Shown: positions 37,184 to 44,895 of the stretch, piece by piece | How positions within the stretch are numbered: position 1 is the stretch's first letter | Layout of the letters: each line of letters opens with the position of its first letter | NCBI GenBank assembly: GCA_015056585.1 | Contig: SVFZ01000004.1 | Coordinates: 1 to 64,000 of the forward strand | Direction: 5' to 3' | Origin: Butyrivibrio sp. | GTDB lineage: Bacteria > Bacillota > Clostridia > Lachnospirales > Lachnospiraceae | Length of the DNA stretch: 64,000 bases | Notes under the pieces: generated by a model | Told to the model about the DNA's origin: nothing | Databases searched by the model: none | What the model saw: the letters and a program-made list of their open reading frames with translations, nothing else | Position numbers and translations under genes: made by a program

Positions 37184-38112
37184 AATCTGTTGTTGTTACG
37201 GGAGCTAACGGATTTGTTGGAAGCCATTTAATAAAAGAATTATCCAAACATGATATAGCTATTACTGCAGTAATTAAAGATCACAAGGAAAACATAGAAA
37301 ATATCAAAGATACACCAAATCTCAATATAGTGTATTGCGAGATGGATGAAATAAAAAAGCTACCAGAGAAGATGGAAGGGGGGTTTGACACTTTCTATCA
37401 TTTGGCTTGGGCTGGATCTACAGGAAATGCCAGAGCAGATTATGGACTGCAGCTTACTAATGTTCGATGGGCTTGTGATGCGGTAAACGCAGCTGCAGGT
37501 ATGAAATGCAAAAAGTTTGTAGGAGTGGGCACACTTGCAGAATTTGATGTTAATGCATATGCTCCGCTTCCCGGTAGCACACCTAATGCTGTCAGTTGTT
37601 ATGGTACTGCGAAGATAGCAATGCACTACATGACAAAGGCAGAATGTTCGAGACTTGGCGTGCAGCATTTGTGGGCATATCTATCAAATAATTTTGGGGA
37701 AGGTAATTATACCGGAAACTTTATCAATTTCGCTTCCAAGTTGATGCTTACTGGACAACCAGCCAACTTTACCAGTGGAGAACAGCCCTATGATTTTGTA
37801 TACATAGATGATACGGCCAGGGGCTTATATTTTATTGGAGATAGGGGAAAAGCCAACACTCCTTATTATATTGGAAGTAATCATTCAAGACAGTTGAAAG
37901 ATTTTATAAGAATTTTAAGGGATACTATAGACCCTTCGATTGAGCTTCATTTAGGAGCTATCCCCTTTAATGGCGTAATGCAACCAGAAAGCGTCTTTGA
38001 TTGTTCTAGGCTGATTGAAGACACTGGTTATAGACCGAGTTATACTTTCGAAGATGCTATCACTAAAACTGTTCATTGGATAGATGAACAGATTAAGGAG
38101 GGAAAACTGTGA
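37180..38112 (+). CDS. NAD(P)-dependent SDR, probable CDP-4-keto-6-deoxyhexose reductase or epimerase
   Basis: A 310-residue extended SDR. It has the cofactor loop VVVTGANGFVGSHL and the catalytic Tyr and Lys in SCYGTAKIAMHY, then PYDFVYIDDTARGLYF. The start overlaps the rfbG stop by 4 bp. Being downstream of the dehydratase and next to an RmlC-like epimerase, it most likely reduces the C4 keto group to finish a CDP-6-deoxyhexose. The stereochemistry, and hence the sugar name, cannot be read from sequence. Confidence 0.85.
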   Translation: MKSVVVTGANGFVGSHLIKELSKHDIAITAVIKDHKENIENIKDTPNLNIVYCEMDEIKKLPEKMEGGFDTFYHLAWAGSTGNARADYGLQLTNVRWACDAVNAAAGMKCKKFVGVGTLAEFDVNAYAPLPGSTPNAVSCYGTAKIAMHYMTKAECSRLGVQHLWAYLSNNFGEGNYTGNFINFASKLMLTGQPANFTSGEQPYDFVYIDDTARGLYFIGDRGKANTPYYIGSNHSRQLKDFIRILRDTIDPSIELHLGAIPFNGVMQPESVFDCSRLIEDTGYRPSYTFEDAITKTVHWIDEQIKEGKL

Positions 38113-38684
38113 ATCAAAAATTTGATTTTCGGGAAACAGAGATTCCCGGTCTTTACGAGATTATGGCTTTTAATGCAGAAGATAACAGAGGGTGTTTTAC
38201 TAAGGATTATTCAAAGGAAGTATTTTTGAATAACAATATAGAATATGAACTCGCAGAAGTATTTTATACTACAAGCCATAAAGGCGTTATCAGAGCATTG
38301 CATTTTCAGCGTATTAAACAACAGCCTAAACTTGTCAGATGCGTATATGGGCATGTTTGGGATGTGGTAGTTGATTTGAGAAAAGATAGTCCAACTTTCA
38401 AAAAGTGGCTTGCGTTTGAACTAGAGGAAGAAAGACATAATGAGGTCTTGATTCCTAAAGGATGTGCCCATGGATATTTGGTATTAGAAGATTCCATAGT
38501 GTCGTATAAATGCGGGGAAAAGTTTTATGGAGAGTACGATGATGGAATAATGTGGAATGATCCGGATATTGGAGTTGAATGGCCGCTGGAACGTATTGGT
38601 GGAATTGAGAATGTTATCCTTGCAGATAAAGATAAGAATTTACAATCATTTAAAGTGCTGATGACTAATTATGATAAGTTTTAA
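38109..38684 (+). CDS. RmlC-like dTDP/CDP-4-dehydro-6-deoxyhexose epimerase
   Basis: A 191-residue cupin. The GTG start at 38109 overlaps the previous stop, with AAGGAGGG at 38096. The family signature is present: GVIRALHFQ with the catalytic His, VYGHVWDVVVDLRKDSPTF, IPKGCAHGYLVLED, and the Tyr region YGEYDDGIMWNDPDIGVEWPL. RmlC epimerises C3 and C5 of a 4-keto sugar; with rfbFG present the substrate is probably CDP-4-keto-6-deoxyglucose. Some relatives epimerise C3 or C5 only. Confidence 0.88.
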   Translation: MNQKFDFRETEIPGLYEIMAFNAEDNRGCFTKDYSKEVFLNNNIEYELAEVFYTTSHKGVIRALHFQRIKQQPKLVRCVYGHVWDVVVDLRKDSPTFKKWLAFELEEERHNEVLIPKGCAHGYLVLEDSIVSYKCGEKFYGEYDDGIMWNDPDIGVEWPLERIGGIENVILADKDKNLQSFKVLMTNYDKF

Positions 38685-38721
38685 TCTTTTTTGTGTAAGT
38701 TGATGTTAAGAGGTAGGGATA

Positions 38722-39882
38722 ATGGCTGATTCATGTGATGTGATTGTTGTTGGATGTGGACTTTCGGGTTCTGTAGTTGCAAGATATTTAGCTCAGAAAG
38801 GGAAAAAAGTAGTTATCTATGAGAGACGTAATCATATTGGTGGAAATATGTATGATTACATAGATAATGCAGGCTTACGTGTCCACAAGTATGGCCCACA
38901 TGTATTTCATACGTATAATGAGTCTCTAAAAGACTATATGCTTCAGTATGGGGAGTGGACAGAGTTTAAAATTACATCAAGAGTCAACATGCTTGGAAAG
39001 TTCACACCATCACCTTTTAATTTCCAGACCATAGATGACTATTATCCCGTAAATAATGCTGAAAATTTAAAAAAGAGATTGCTTGAGTACTATAGTGGAC
39101 GGACAGAAGCTACGATTGTAGAGCTGCTAGAATCAGATGATGAGCTGATAAAAGAATATGCTGATTTTTTGTTTCAAAATGATTATTCATTATACACTGC
39201 TAAGCAATGGGGAATATCACCTAAAGATATAGATCCTAGTGTATTAAAAAGAGTCCCAGTATATTTCTCGTATAAAGATGGATATTTTAATGATACATAC
39301 CAGATGGTGCCCATAGATGGTTATACTAATTGGTTTAGAGAATTACTAGGACATGAGAATATAAAAGTAAAGCTCGATTATGATGCTTTTAAACATCTTC
39401 AAATTACTGAAAATGAAGTGCTTATAGATGGGCGAAAATTCGATGGCCTTGTTGTTTACACGGGGGCAATCGATGAATTATTCCACGGAATCTATGGTTC
39501 GCTACCGTATAGAAGTCTAAGATTTGAGTGGGTATCAGAAAATAAAGAAAAGTTTCAAGATGCAGCTTTAGTGGCATATCCAGCAGCTAAGGGATTTACA
39601 AGAATAACGGAATATAGCTATTTTCCACAAAAAAGTAGAGCTGGAAAAACTAGTTACGCTTATGAATATCCATTAATTTATGGGACTTCTGAACGGATAG
39701 AACCTTATTATCCGGTACTTACAGATGATAGTAAAGTTCAGTATACCAAATATGAAGATTTAGCTAAGACCATACCTAATCTTGTGTGTGTCGGAAGGTT
39801 AGCAAAATTCAAATACTACAATATGGATCAAGCATTAGATGCGGCACTCAAAGAATGTGAAGAAATCAAACATCACATATGA
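38722..39882 (+). CDS. glf: UDP-galactopyranose mutase
   Basis: Interconverts UDP-galactopyranose and UDP-galactofuranose using reduced FAD. The 386-residue product has the FAD loop VIVVGCGLSGSVVARYLAQKG, ERRNHIGGNMYDY, the substrate region KYGPHVFHT (active-site HVFHT), KQWG, and the end YYNMDQALDAAL. All these are UGM hallmarks. It supplies the donor for the GlfT2-like enzymes encoded just upstream and at 47.5 kb, and closes the operon. Confidence 0.97.
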   Translation: MADSCDVIVVGCGLSGSVVARYLAQKGKKVVIYERRNHIGGNMYDYIDNAGLRVHKYGPHVFHTYNESLKDYMLQYGEWTEFKITSRVNMLGKFTPSPFNFQTIDDYYPVNNAENLKKRLLEYYSGRTEATIVELLESDDELIKEYADFLFQNDYSLYTAKQWGISPKDIDPSVLKRVPVYFSYKDGYFNDTYQMVPIDGYTNWFRELLGHENIKVKLDYDAFKHLQITENEVLIDGRKFDGLVVYTGAIDELFHGIYGSLPYRSLRFEWVSENKEKFQDAALVAYPAAKGFTRITEYSYFPQKSRAGKTSYAYEYPLIYGTSERIEPYYPVLTDDSKVQYTKYEDLAKTIPNLVCVGRLAKFKYYNMDQALDAALKECEEIKHHI

Positions 39883-39946
39883 ATTGCTTGTAGTTGATTT
39901 TCTATATAGTTAAAAGAGTACGATATCCATAGTAAATACGAAAAAG

Positions 39947-40491
39947 TTGATAGGGCTAAGAATTGCAGCTTTTTTCGGTAGGGCTATTATTTCCAGACGC
40001 AGTATCAGGAAATTTACGCATGAAGATATTCCAAGAGATGTTTAAAAATGATTCTGAAGTGTGGATATTATACTCCAAACGGACATAATATGCAGCCTTG
40101 GAGATTAACAGTGATTGAGAAAAATGAGGATATTCAAAGAATTAAAGAAGCTACTGAGTTGGCGGCAAGTAGAAACAAGGTTCATTTCTATGGATGGGAA
40201 AATCCAAAGATTCTTGTACTTGTTTCTAACGATGAAAGGAATGAAGATGGCTGTCAGTATGCTTCTACAGCTGCAGAAAATATAATGCTTGCTGCAATCT
40301 CCTTTGGCGTGGGGAGTGTATGGATTAATCCTTTGATGAAGCTTAGAAAAATATCACCTGTCAAAGAAGTTCTTGATGACTTTGGCGTTCCAGACAATCA
40401 TGTGATCTGGGCAACTATAGCACTTGGATATCCGGTAAGTGATGGAGTGATGTTGCAGAAGAATGACAAAGTTATTCATTTTGTGAGATGA
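39947..40491 (+). pseudogene. Nitroreductase-family gene broken by a single-base frameshift
   Basis: The frame from about 39986 encodes IISRRSIRKFTHEDIPRDV, the normal nitroreductase N-terminus, and then meets a stop at 40041. The frame one base away continues directly from ATG 40048 with MILKCGYYTPNGHNMQPWRL, the next conserved block. One missing T in the run gtttaaaaatg (40038-40050) explains this. The two parts together give a full length of about 167 residues with normal FMN-binding motifs to the end. The upstream limit (TTG 39947) is uncertain. It is either a recent pseudogene or a sequencing error. Confidence 0.8.
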
Positions 40492-40595
40492 AAGTATAAA
40501 GTTTTACGTGTACCTTTTCAAGTTCATACTCTACATTAGAAGCTAAAAGTACCGAATTACTGCGTGTCATCCTCAAATGCACGAAATAAGAATTA

Positions 40596-40624
40596 TTGCA
40601 CGCAGAACATACGTACGATATAAT
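40596..40624 (+). promoter_or_regulatory. Promoter and structured leader of the small-peptide gene
   Basis: TTGCAC at 40596-40601 and TATAAT at 40619-40624 with a 17-bp spacer. A hairpin follows in the leader: GATAGAAAATC at 40660-40670 with GATTTTC and TATC to 40686. The gap 40492-40792 holds nothing else that I can support. Confidence 0.6.
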
Positions 40625-40792
40625 TATTTATGGATGCCACCAGTAACACGGTTAAGTGAGATAGAAAATCTTTGATTTTCGTTATCGAACTTATACAGCG
40701 GAAGGCGGTTGGCTCTTTTGCCGGATAATATCTGAGAACTCTCTGTAATTGGGAGGGATTGCTTATGAGAAATCTTAAAAGGAGCTACCTTG

Positions 40793-40888
40793 ATGCTCGA
40801 TATAGTCATCACAGGTGTGAGTATTGTAGTTACGCTAGTAAGTATTGGCGTAACAGTATACAGTATTTACGTGACATTAAAGAAGTAA
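40793..40888 (+). CDS. 31-residue hydrophobic single-helix peptide (possible type I toxin-like peptide)
   Basis: ATG 40793 has AAAAGGAG 8 bp upstream. The peptide starts MLDIVITGVSIVV and ends YVTLKK: one membrane helix with an acidic N-end and Lys pair at the C-end. A promoter at 40596, a hairpin leader and a terminator at 40897 frame it as a compact gene. That layout recalls Firmicutes type I toxins, but no antisense RNA was identified. An overlapping 49-codon frame (40765-40914, GGGAGGGA upstream) ends EVILCIKKDR, like the 3' end of the acyltransferase fusion, so part of this DNA is a remnant of that unit. Confidence 0.45.
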   Translation: MLDIVITGVSIVVTLVSIGVTVYSIYVTLKK

Positions 40889-40896
40889 TTCTTTGC

Positions 40897-40949
40897 ATCA
40901 AAAAAGACCGCTGAACACTCTGGCAAAGTAGGATGCGGTCTCTTTTGAT
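40897..40949 (+). terminator. Terminator, copy 1 of a repeated unit end
   Basis: ATCAAAA-A-AGACCGC pairs with GCGGTCT-C-TTTTGAT (one mismatch) around a 23-nt loop. The left half matches the 3' end of the acyltransferase fusion gene (about 43857) and its decayed copy (45654). Confidence 0.8.
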
Positions 40950-40964
40950 CGTAACTATTAACCA

Positions 40965-41012
40965 AGAGCCAACCGTCTATCGGTGGCATCTCTTATATTT
41001 AAAGTAGCACAA
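40965..41012 (+). repeat. 48-bp hairpin-forming direct repeat, copy 1
   Basis: It begins AGAGCCAACCGTCTATCGG and ends AAAGTAGCACAA. GCCA-A-CCG pairs with CGG-TGGC. Nearly the same sequence is at 45711-45758, so the two copies bracket the exporter region. Confidence 0.85.
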
Positions 41013-41030
41013 CCAGATGATGTTTTCAAC

Positions 41031-41065
41031 TCCTAATGTAAAGTATCAAATTGCCTGCGTTAGGA
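41031..41065 (+). promoter_or_regulatory. Leader hairpin overlapping the permease ribosome site, copy 1
   Basis: TCCTAATGTA at 41031-41040 pairs with TGCGTTAGGA at 41056-41065 (10 pairs including two G·T). The 3' arm contains most of the TAGGAG ribosome site of the permease gene. The copy at 44854 keeps the stem by paired changes. Confidence 0.65.
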
Positions 41066-41073
41066 GATTTTTT

Positions 41074-41853
41074 ATGCTTACAGATATTAAGAACATCTGG
41101 ACTTTCAGGGATATGGTTTTTGAACTTACTCACAGAGAACTTCGGGGTAAATATAAGGGCTCTGTGCTTGGCTTTTTGTGGACATACATAAATCCGCTGA
41201 TGCAGATTCTGGTCTATGCATTTGTCTTTTCCCAGATATTCAGAAGTGGTATCGAGAAGTTTCACCTGTACTTAATTGTGAGCATGTTTCCGTTTAACTT
41301 TTTTACCGGTGGCGTGATACAGGGACTGGGCTCCATCAGATATCAGGGCGACCTGGTCAAAAAGGTCTATTTCCCCAGGCAGATTCTGCCAATTGTTTCT
41401 CTGACAGTTAATTTTGTAAATATGCTTATCTCTTTTCTTATCATATACAGTATTTTGCTGGTATCGGGATGGGGCATCGACTTAAAGCTGCAGGTATGGC
41501 TATTACCTGTTATGGTCATCGAATACTTTTTTGCACTGGGCCTTGCCCTGATGCTGTCTGCGGTTGAAGTTTACTTCAGGGATATAGAGCACATAGTGAC
41601 GGTGCTTATGATGATCTGGATGTATGTGACTCCGATGTTTTACAGCATTGAAATTATTCCGGAGAAGTTCCTACCTGTATTTTACTGTAATCCGATGCTG
41701 TATGTTATTGGAATGTATCAGCAGATACTTTACTACAAGGTGGCTCCGGATATGGTCTACATGGCCAGGGGAGCGGGATTTGCGGTGGCTGTTATGGCTA
41801 TAGGAAGTGTTATTTTTAAAGTGCTTGAGAAGCGCTTTGCTGAGGAACTGTGA
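41074..41853 (+). CDS. Polysaccharide ABC exporter, permease (Wzm/TagG type)
   Basis: A 259-residue ABC-2 permease with six hydrophobic segments. ATG 41074 is chosen for TAGGAG at 41061-41066 and because the decayed copy starts identically (MLTDI). Family blocks are FELTHRELRGKYKGSVLGFLWTYINPL near the N-terminus, VYFRDIEHIVTVLMMIWMYVTPMFYS, and NPMLYVIGMYQQILYY. Such permeases move completed O-antigen, teichoic-acid or capsule chains on undecaprenyl carriers across the membrane. The ATPase gene follows with a TGATG overlap. Confidence 0.94.
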   Translation: MLTDIKNIWTFRDMVFELTHRELRGKYKGSVLGFLWTYINPLMQILVYAFVFSQIFRSGIEKFHLYLIVSMFPFNFFTGGVIQGLGSIRYQGDLVKKVYFPRQILPIVSLTVNFVNMLISFLIIYSILLVSGWGIDLKLQVWLLPVMVIEYFFALGLALMLSAVEVYFRDIEHIVTVLMMIWMYVTPMFYSIEIIPEKFLPVFYCNPMLYVIGMYQQILYYKVAPDMVYMARGAGFAVAVMAIGSVIFKVLEKRFAEEL

Positions 41854-43874
41854 TGCAGGATAACAGAGAAGCTATCATTGAAGTTAATAACGTATATAAG
41901 AACTTCCGCGTGTACTTTGACAAGGGAAGTATGCTCAAGGAGCAGTTTGTTAATCCCGGTCGCTCCAGATATGAGGAGAGAGAAATCTTAAGAGGCATCT
42001 CCTTTAAGGTTCATAGAGGGGAGACCGTGGCCCTTATCGGACAGAATGGATGTGGCAAGTCGACGACACTTAAGATGCTGACGAAGATTCTTTACCCCAA
42101 TAAGGGGACAGTTACTGTAAATGGTAAGGTGTCGAGTTTGATCGAGCTGGGCGCCGGCTTCCATCCGGATATGAGCGGAAGGGAAAATATCTACATCAAT
42201 GCTTCTATTCTTGGAATTAAGAAGGAAGAGGTGGATAAGAGGATTGATGAGGTCATAAGATTCTCTGAATTGGAGGACTTTATTGATAATCCAATCAGGA
42301 CGTATTCTTCGGGAATGTATATGCGTCTGGCGTTTTCTGTTGCCATAAACGTTAATGCGGATATCCTGCTGATCGATGAGATCCTGGCAGTGGGGGATCA
42401 GGCCTTCCAGGAAAAGTGCATCAGAAAGCTTGAGGAGCTGCGCGCATCAGGAGTGACTGTTGTCCTGGTATCGCACTCCATGGGGCAGATAAAAGAGATT
42501 GCGGACAGATGCATCTGGATAGAAAACGGGCTTGTCAGGGAGGATGGCGATACGGAAACTGTCTGTGACCACTACGAAGAGGCCATGACAAGGCGTCGTG
42601 AGGAAAGGAATGAGCTTGAGAAGCAGCAGAGAAGAACAGAAGATAATGCTGCTGAAGCGGCCATTTCCGCTAATGACACTGAAACTCCGGAACAGATAAA
42701 GCTAAGTAAAAAGGAAGAGAAAGAACAAAAACGCCTTGAAAAGCAAAAGAGGCAGGAAGAATTCTCGTCCAAATGGCAGGGCGGAGGAACACAAGGGAAG
42801 CCCATTGCTGCCATTTGTATGATAGCTCTTTTGATAATTCTGGGCGTTAGCGGTGATGTATTCAGAATAGGGCTTGAAAATGCCACAGATAATATCATGA
42901 CAATAACCCAGGCATCGCTTCTTGCGAAAATTGTTGGATACAGCTTTTTTGTTATGGGTAGGATCTCGATTCCAATGATACTGATACTCATTGGATTTGA
43001 AGTGTTGCCCGGTAATTACAGCAGTAGTGAGAAGATGCTGGATTATTATAAAAAGACTTTCCTCCCAATCTTTATGATCTGGGAGATATGGGTGCTTGTA
43101 TATCAGGTTTTCCTGCATATTTGGACGGGCAGAGCTTACAGCGTATCAACCTGGATAAAGGAAGCTTTTCTTATTAAGTATGTGGATCTTAACAATGCCT
43201 GGATATTCAGATTTGTAATGCTTTTCCTGCTTATTGCTCCGTTGGTGGCAGTGGTGCTGCAGGCATTTGATGTGAGACTGCTCAGATTTCTTATGATAAT
43301 TGGCTGGGTTTTGATATTTCTTTTCCCAGGATTGGATTATTATGGTCAGGCTAATGGAGGCGAGGCGAGCTTTCCTCAGTCAATTGGAACTTTTTGCTAT
43401 TTCTTTTACTTTTGCCTTGGATACCTGATTTCCAGATATGTACAAAGAATTCTGAAAGGAAGCCGGGAACTTATGCTGTTTGTGGCAGCATTTGCTCTTA
43501 CGGTGTTTTCACAGCTCTTTTTGGAAGGGAGAGGAATAGATTACCTGATAAAACCTACTTATTTTGGAGTATCAATCATGGCGCTGTTCGGCTTTGACCT
43601 TCTGGTGAGAGTCAAGGTGGATGAGATGTATCCGAAAGTCAGTAGTTTTTTCAAAGAGGCTTATAAGTGCGTTTTCTGGATGTATTTTGTTTCTATGCCG
43701 ATGCAGATGATCTTGACAAGATACGTATTCGGGACTGCATATTTACAGGAAAAATCAAATCTTGTAGTACTAACAGGTATGATGCTGGGGCTTTGGATCT
43801 TGACATTTGGATTGAGCCTTATTGTGGTGTGGGCGTTTAGAAAAGTAATTCTTTGCATCAGAAAAGACCATTGA
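41853..43874 (+). CDS. Polysaccharide ABC exporter ATPase (Wzt/TagH type) fused to a membrane acyltransferase-like domain
   Basis: About 673 residues. Residues 1-245 are a Wzt-type ATPase: Walker A GQNGCGKST at 63-71, ELGAGFHPDMSGRENIY, signature YSSGMYMRL at 151-159, Walker B ILLIDE at 171-176, and switch VSHSM. Residues 246-315 are a Lys/Glu-rich linker. Residues 318-673 hold about ten membrane helices resembling acyltransferase-3 (OafA-like) proteins, with FVMGRISIPMILILIGFEV then YYKKTFLPIF. The usual His and Arg of the first AT3 helix are not obvious, so catalysis is uncertain. Usual Wzt tails are soluble sugar-binding domains or absent, so this layout is unusual. Export and acylation may be coupled. 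Confidence 0.88.
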   Translation: MQDNREAIIEVNNVYKNFRVYFDKGSMLKEQFVNPGRSRYEEREILRGISFKVHRGETVALIGQNGCGKSTTLKMLTKILYPNKGTVTVNGKVSSLIELGAGFHPDMSGRENIYINASILGIKKEEVDKRIDEVIRFSELEDFIDNPIRTYSSGMYMRLAFSVAINVNADILLIDEILAVGDQAFQEKCIRKLEELRASGVTVVLVSHSMGQIKEIADRCIWIENGLVREDGDTETVCDHYEEAMTRRREERNELEKQQRRTEDNAAEAAISANDTETPEQIKLSKKEEKEQKRLEKQKRQEEFSSKWQGGGTQGKPIAAICMIALLIILGVSGDVFRIGLENATDNIMTITQASLLAKIVGYSFFVMGRISIPMILILIGFEVLPGNYSSSEKMLDYYKKTFLPIFMIWEIWVLVYQVFLHIWTGRAYSVSTWIKEAFLIKYVDLNNAWIFRFVMLFLLIAPLVAVVLQAFDVRLLRFLMIIGWVLIFLFPGLDYYGQANGGEASFPQSIGTFCYFFYFCLGYLISRYVQRILKGSRELMLFVAAFALTVFSQLFLEGRGIDYLIKPTYFGVSIMALFGFDLLVRVKVDEMYPKVSSFFKEAYKCVFWMYFVSMPMQMILTRYVFGTAYLQEKSNLVVLTGMMLGLWILTFGLSLIVVWAFRKVILCIRKDH

Positions 43875-43935
43875 ACACTCTGACAAAGCTACGGCTTTTC
43901 GTAATAAAACGGCCTGCTTTAGCAGACCGCGTGAA

Positions 43936-44118
43936 TTACTTATCTTTAATGGATTTAAGCTCAGCCTGGAGCTTGGCAATAAGAGCATCTTTCTCTGCAA
44001 TTACAGCGCCTAGCTTTTCCTCAGCATCTGTATAGCCGGCAGTGTACTGTGAAGCCATCTGCTCGCGGTAGCGGCGTTGCACCTTGTCAATTTCACACTT
44101 TATATTAGGAGTAGTATG
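43936..44118 (-). pseudogene. Fragment encoding a charged coiled-coil C-terminus
   Basis: On the minus strand, a frame with ATG at 44058 encodes 40 residues ending KLQAELKSIKDK. The frame stays open upstream to about 44118 without a start. The tail resembles the coiled-coil ends of the PD-(D/E)XK-like proteins nearby. Its upstream end coincides with an inverted copy of the exporter leader (44088-44112), so it appears to be a rearrangement remnant. The rest of 43875-44356 holds no supported gene. A CGG-CTGC/GCAG-CCG hairpin near 43910 may terminate the exporter transcript. Confidence 0.45.
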
Positions 44119-44356
44119 TGATAATCTATGCGAGTAACATTCTTATACGTATAGAGATATCGCGGCAATTCGCCATTTATCCCTTGTTTTGAGTTAGAAG
44201 ATATATAGATTTGTTAGTTCATCTGGCCGTTGACGGCTACTATTATATTCTGATGATTAGTTTTCTGAGATAAATCTCTTATGTATTTGATGTTGCCAAA
44301 AATACATGGGAGGATTTATAAGATGCATGGTAAAAATGAAAGGAGTATAATAAAGG

Positions 44357-44605
44357 TTGTCAACAAAGGATAAAATGATAAGAAGACTGATGTCTGTTCC
44401 AAAAGACTATACGTTTTTTGAGCTAAAAGGATTAGCGTCTCAACTTGGATGCTTTATTTCACAAAAAGGGAATGGCTCACGTTGTAGATTGATTTCTCCA
44501 AGTGGAGCGATATATGCATTCCATAAGCCACATAGTTATAGTTACTTTAAGGAATATGCAGTAAGGGATTTAATCGCATTTCTTCGAAAGGAGGGATTGA
44601 TTTGA
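44357..44605 (+). CDS. hicA: HicA-family toxin
   Basis: About 82 residues from TTG 44357 (AGGAG 11 bp upstream), or 76 from ATG 44375 (AAAGGA 4 bp upstream). It has the double-stranded-RNA-binding-like fold of HicA: a helix (PKDYTFFELKGLASQLG), strands through NGSRCRLISPSG, the HKPH block, and a final helix. It belongs to the subgroup with GSR...HKPH rather than the classic GSHH. HicA toxins cleave mRNA. hicB follows with a 4-bp overlap. The pair lies between the intact exporter and its decayed copy. Confidence 0.85.
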   Translation: MSTKDKMIRRLMSVPKDYTFFELKGLASQLGCFISQKGNGSRCRLISPSGAIYAFHKPHSYSYFKEYAVRDLIAFLRKEGLI

Positions 44606-44823
44606 GCGAGTGTATTACAAATGTACTAGAGTACAAGGGCTATAAAGGCACCATTGAAGTGGATGCACAGAGCGATATACTTTTTGGGCATGTTCAGAAT
44701 TTGCACAATGTAAATGATATTGTTTCATATGAAGGTGAAACTGTTAAACAGCTGCGTGAAGATTTTGAAAATGCTATTGATGATTACTTGGCAAGTCTTG
44801 AGGACAATGCCAAAAATAATTAG
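44602..44823 (+). CDS. hicB: HicB-family antitoxin, short form
   Basis: A 73-residue product. The TTG start at 44602 overlaps the hicA stop and has AAGGAGGG upstream. The N-terminal HicB fold is complete (LEYKGYKGTIEVDAQSDILF, then VNDIVSYEGETVKQLREDFENAIDDYL). The usual DNA-binding tail of about 35-40 residues is missing: the frame ends at DNAKNN, 30 bp before sequence shared with the exporter leader. It probably still binds the toxin but may have lost autoregulation, or it was truncated by the nearby rearrangement. Confidence 0.82.
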   Translation: MSECITNVLEYKGYKGTIEVDAQSDILFGHVQNLHNVNDIVSYEGETVKQLREDFENAIDDYLASLEDNAKNN

Positions 44824-44853
44824 TATACTATTTTTACAGAGTGTATTGTGTAC

Positions 44854-44888
44854 TCCTGATGTAAAGTGTGAAATTGCTTACATCAGGA
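44854..44888 (+). promoter_or_regulatory. Leader hairpin, copy 2 (before the decayed exporter)
   Basis: TCCTGATGTAA at 44854-44864 pairs perfectly with TTACATCAGGA at 44878-44888 (11 bp). Compared with copy 1, an A-T pair has become G-C and a T·G pair has become T-A. The AGGAG ribosome site is again in the 3' arm. Confidence 0.65.
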
Positions 44889-44895
44889 GATTTTT

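Noticed and set aside
40624-40812. A 62-codon minus-strand frame
   Set aside because: It has no ribosome site and no family match, and it lies opposite a promoter, hairpin leader and small plus-strand gene.
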